This document shows, piece by piece, positions 63,949 through 64,000 of a stretch of 64,000 nt of DNA. The stretch spans positions 18,840 through 82,839 of the forward strand of contig NZ_JAAMPF010000006.1 of NCBI RefSeq assembly GCF_011074795.1. The letters run 5' to 3'. The position numbers and the translations under genes are program-made. The notes below the pieces were generated by a model that was not told where the DNA came from, did no database searches, and was given only the letters and a program-made list of their open reading frames with translations. This stretch comes from Marinobacter salicampi (GTDB lineage: Bacteria > Pseudomonadota > Gammaproteobacteria > Pseudomonadales > Oleiphilaceae). Numbering within the stretch: the first letter of the stretch is position 1; each line of letters starts with the position of its first letter.

Positions 63949-64000
63949 GCGGCTGTAGCTCAGCTGGATAGAGTACCTGGCTACGAACCAGGCGGTCGGA
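63949..64000 (+). tRNA. tRNA-Arg, anticodon ACG (cut by window end)
   Basis: Acceptor 5' strand GCGGCTG, D-arm TAGCTCAGCTGGATAGAG and anticodon arm CCTGG-CTACGAA-CCAGG with ACG at 63983-63985 are present, followed by GCGGTCGGA. The T arm and 3' acceptor strand lie beyond the window. ACG is normally edited to inosine-CG. It comes 56 bases after tRNA-Ser. Confidence 0.93.

Overview
The window is a dense, moderately GC-rich stretch of a gammaproteobacterial chromosome. Gene content and order (wrbA-arsC, dnaE-accA-tilS-pyrG-kdsA-eno-ftsB-ispD-ispF-truD-surE-pcm-nlpD-rpoS, metG/mrp-dcd, purMN, nadC-DUF1631-ampDE, valS-holC-pepA/lptFG, alaS-lysC-csrA-tRNA) are what I recall from the Pseudomonas/Marinobacter/Alteromonas side of the class. 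An Rnf (Rsx) pump and an acidic small porin-like protein would suit a marine Marinobacter-like bacterium. The assignment is inferred from family resemblance and was not checked by a search. I see no insertion sequence, prophage, CRISPR array or rRNA; almost everything is core genome.

Layout. 1-1439: partial wrbA and an ArsC-like gene on the minus strand, divergent from a thioredoxin-like lipoprotein. 1471-19657 (plus): replication and lipid synthesis (dnaE, accA), tRNA modification (tilS), pyrG, kdsA, eno, ftsB, isoprenoid genes ispD/ispF, truD, then surE-pcm-DUF368-nlpD-rpoS and a periplasmic chalcone-isomerase-like protein. 19736-27936 (minus): metG followed by rsxABCDGE and nth in one tight run. 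28075-32583: mrp, an outer-membrane barrel (minus), dcd, a DUF416 gene and avtA. 32686-35331 (minus): DUF3108, purN, purM. 35539-39383 (plus): DUF2066, a PgsA-like CDP-alcohol transferase, hda, an orphan ParA and YqcC. 39422-43117 (minus): a MASE1-PAS-GGDEF-EAL protein and nadC. 43447-49580 (plus): DUF1631, ampD, ampE and a chemoreceptor. 49638-56053 (minus): cobalamin adenosyltransferase, panE, valS, holC, pepA. 56314-58471 (plus): lptF-lptG, facing an RDD membrane protein. 59306-64000 (plus): alaS, lysC, csrA, tRNA-Ser(GCT) and a partial tRNA-Arg(ACG).

The genes fall into a few working groups: envelope building and recycling (accA, kdsA, ispDF, DUF368 carrier-lipid translocase, ampDE, lptFG, nlpD, ftsB), replication and its control (dnaE, holC, hda, with a PgsA-like enzyme and ParA beside it), stationary-phase survival (surE, pcm, rpoS, csrA), redox energy (rsx), and signalling/motility (GGDEF-EAL protein, chemoreceptor). 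No obviously new multi-gene defence or metabolic system is present. The best leads are the pgsA-like/hda/parA/yqcC group, a probably inactive EAL domain, a perfect palindrome plus tandem repeats before alaS, a triple 10-bp repeat before the DUF1631 gene, a hairpin in the rpoS leader, and a sigma-28-type promoter before the chemoreceptor.
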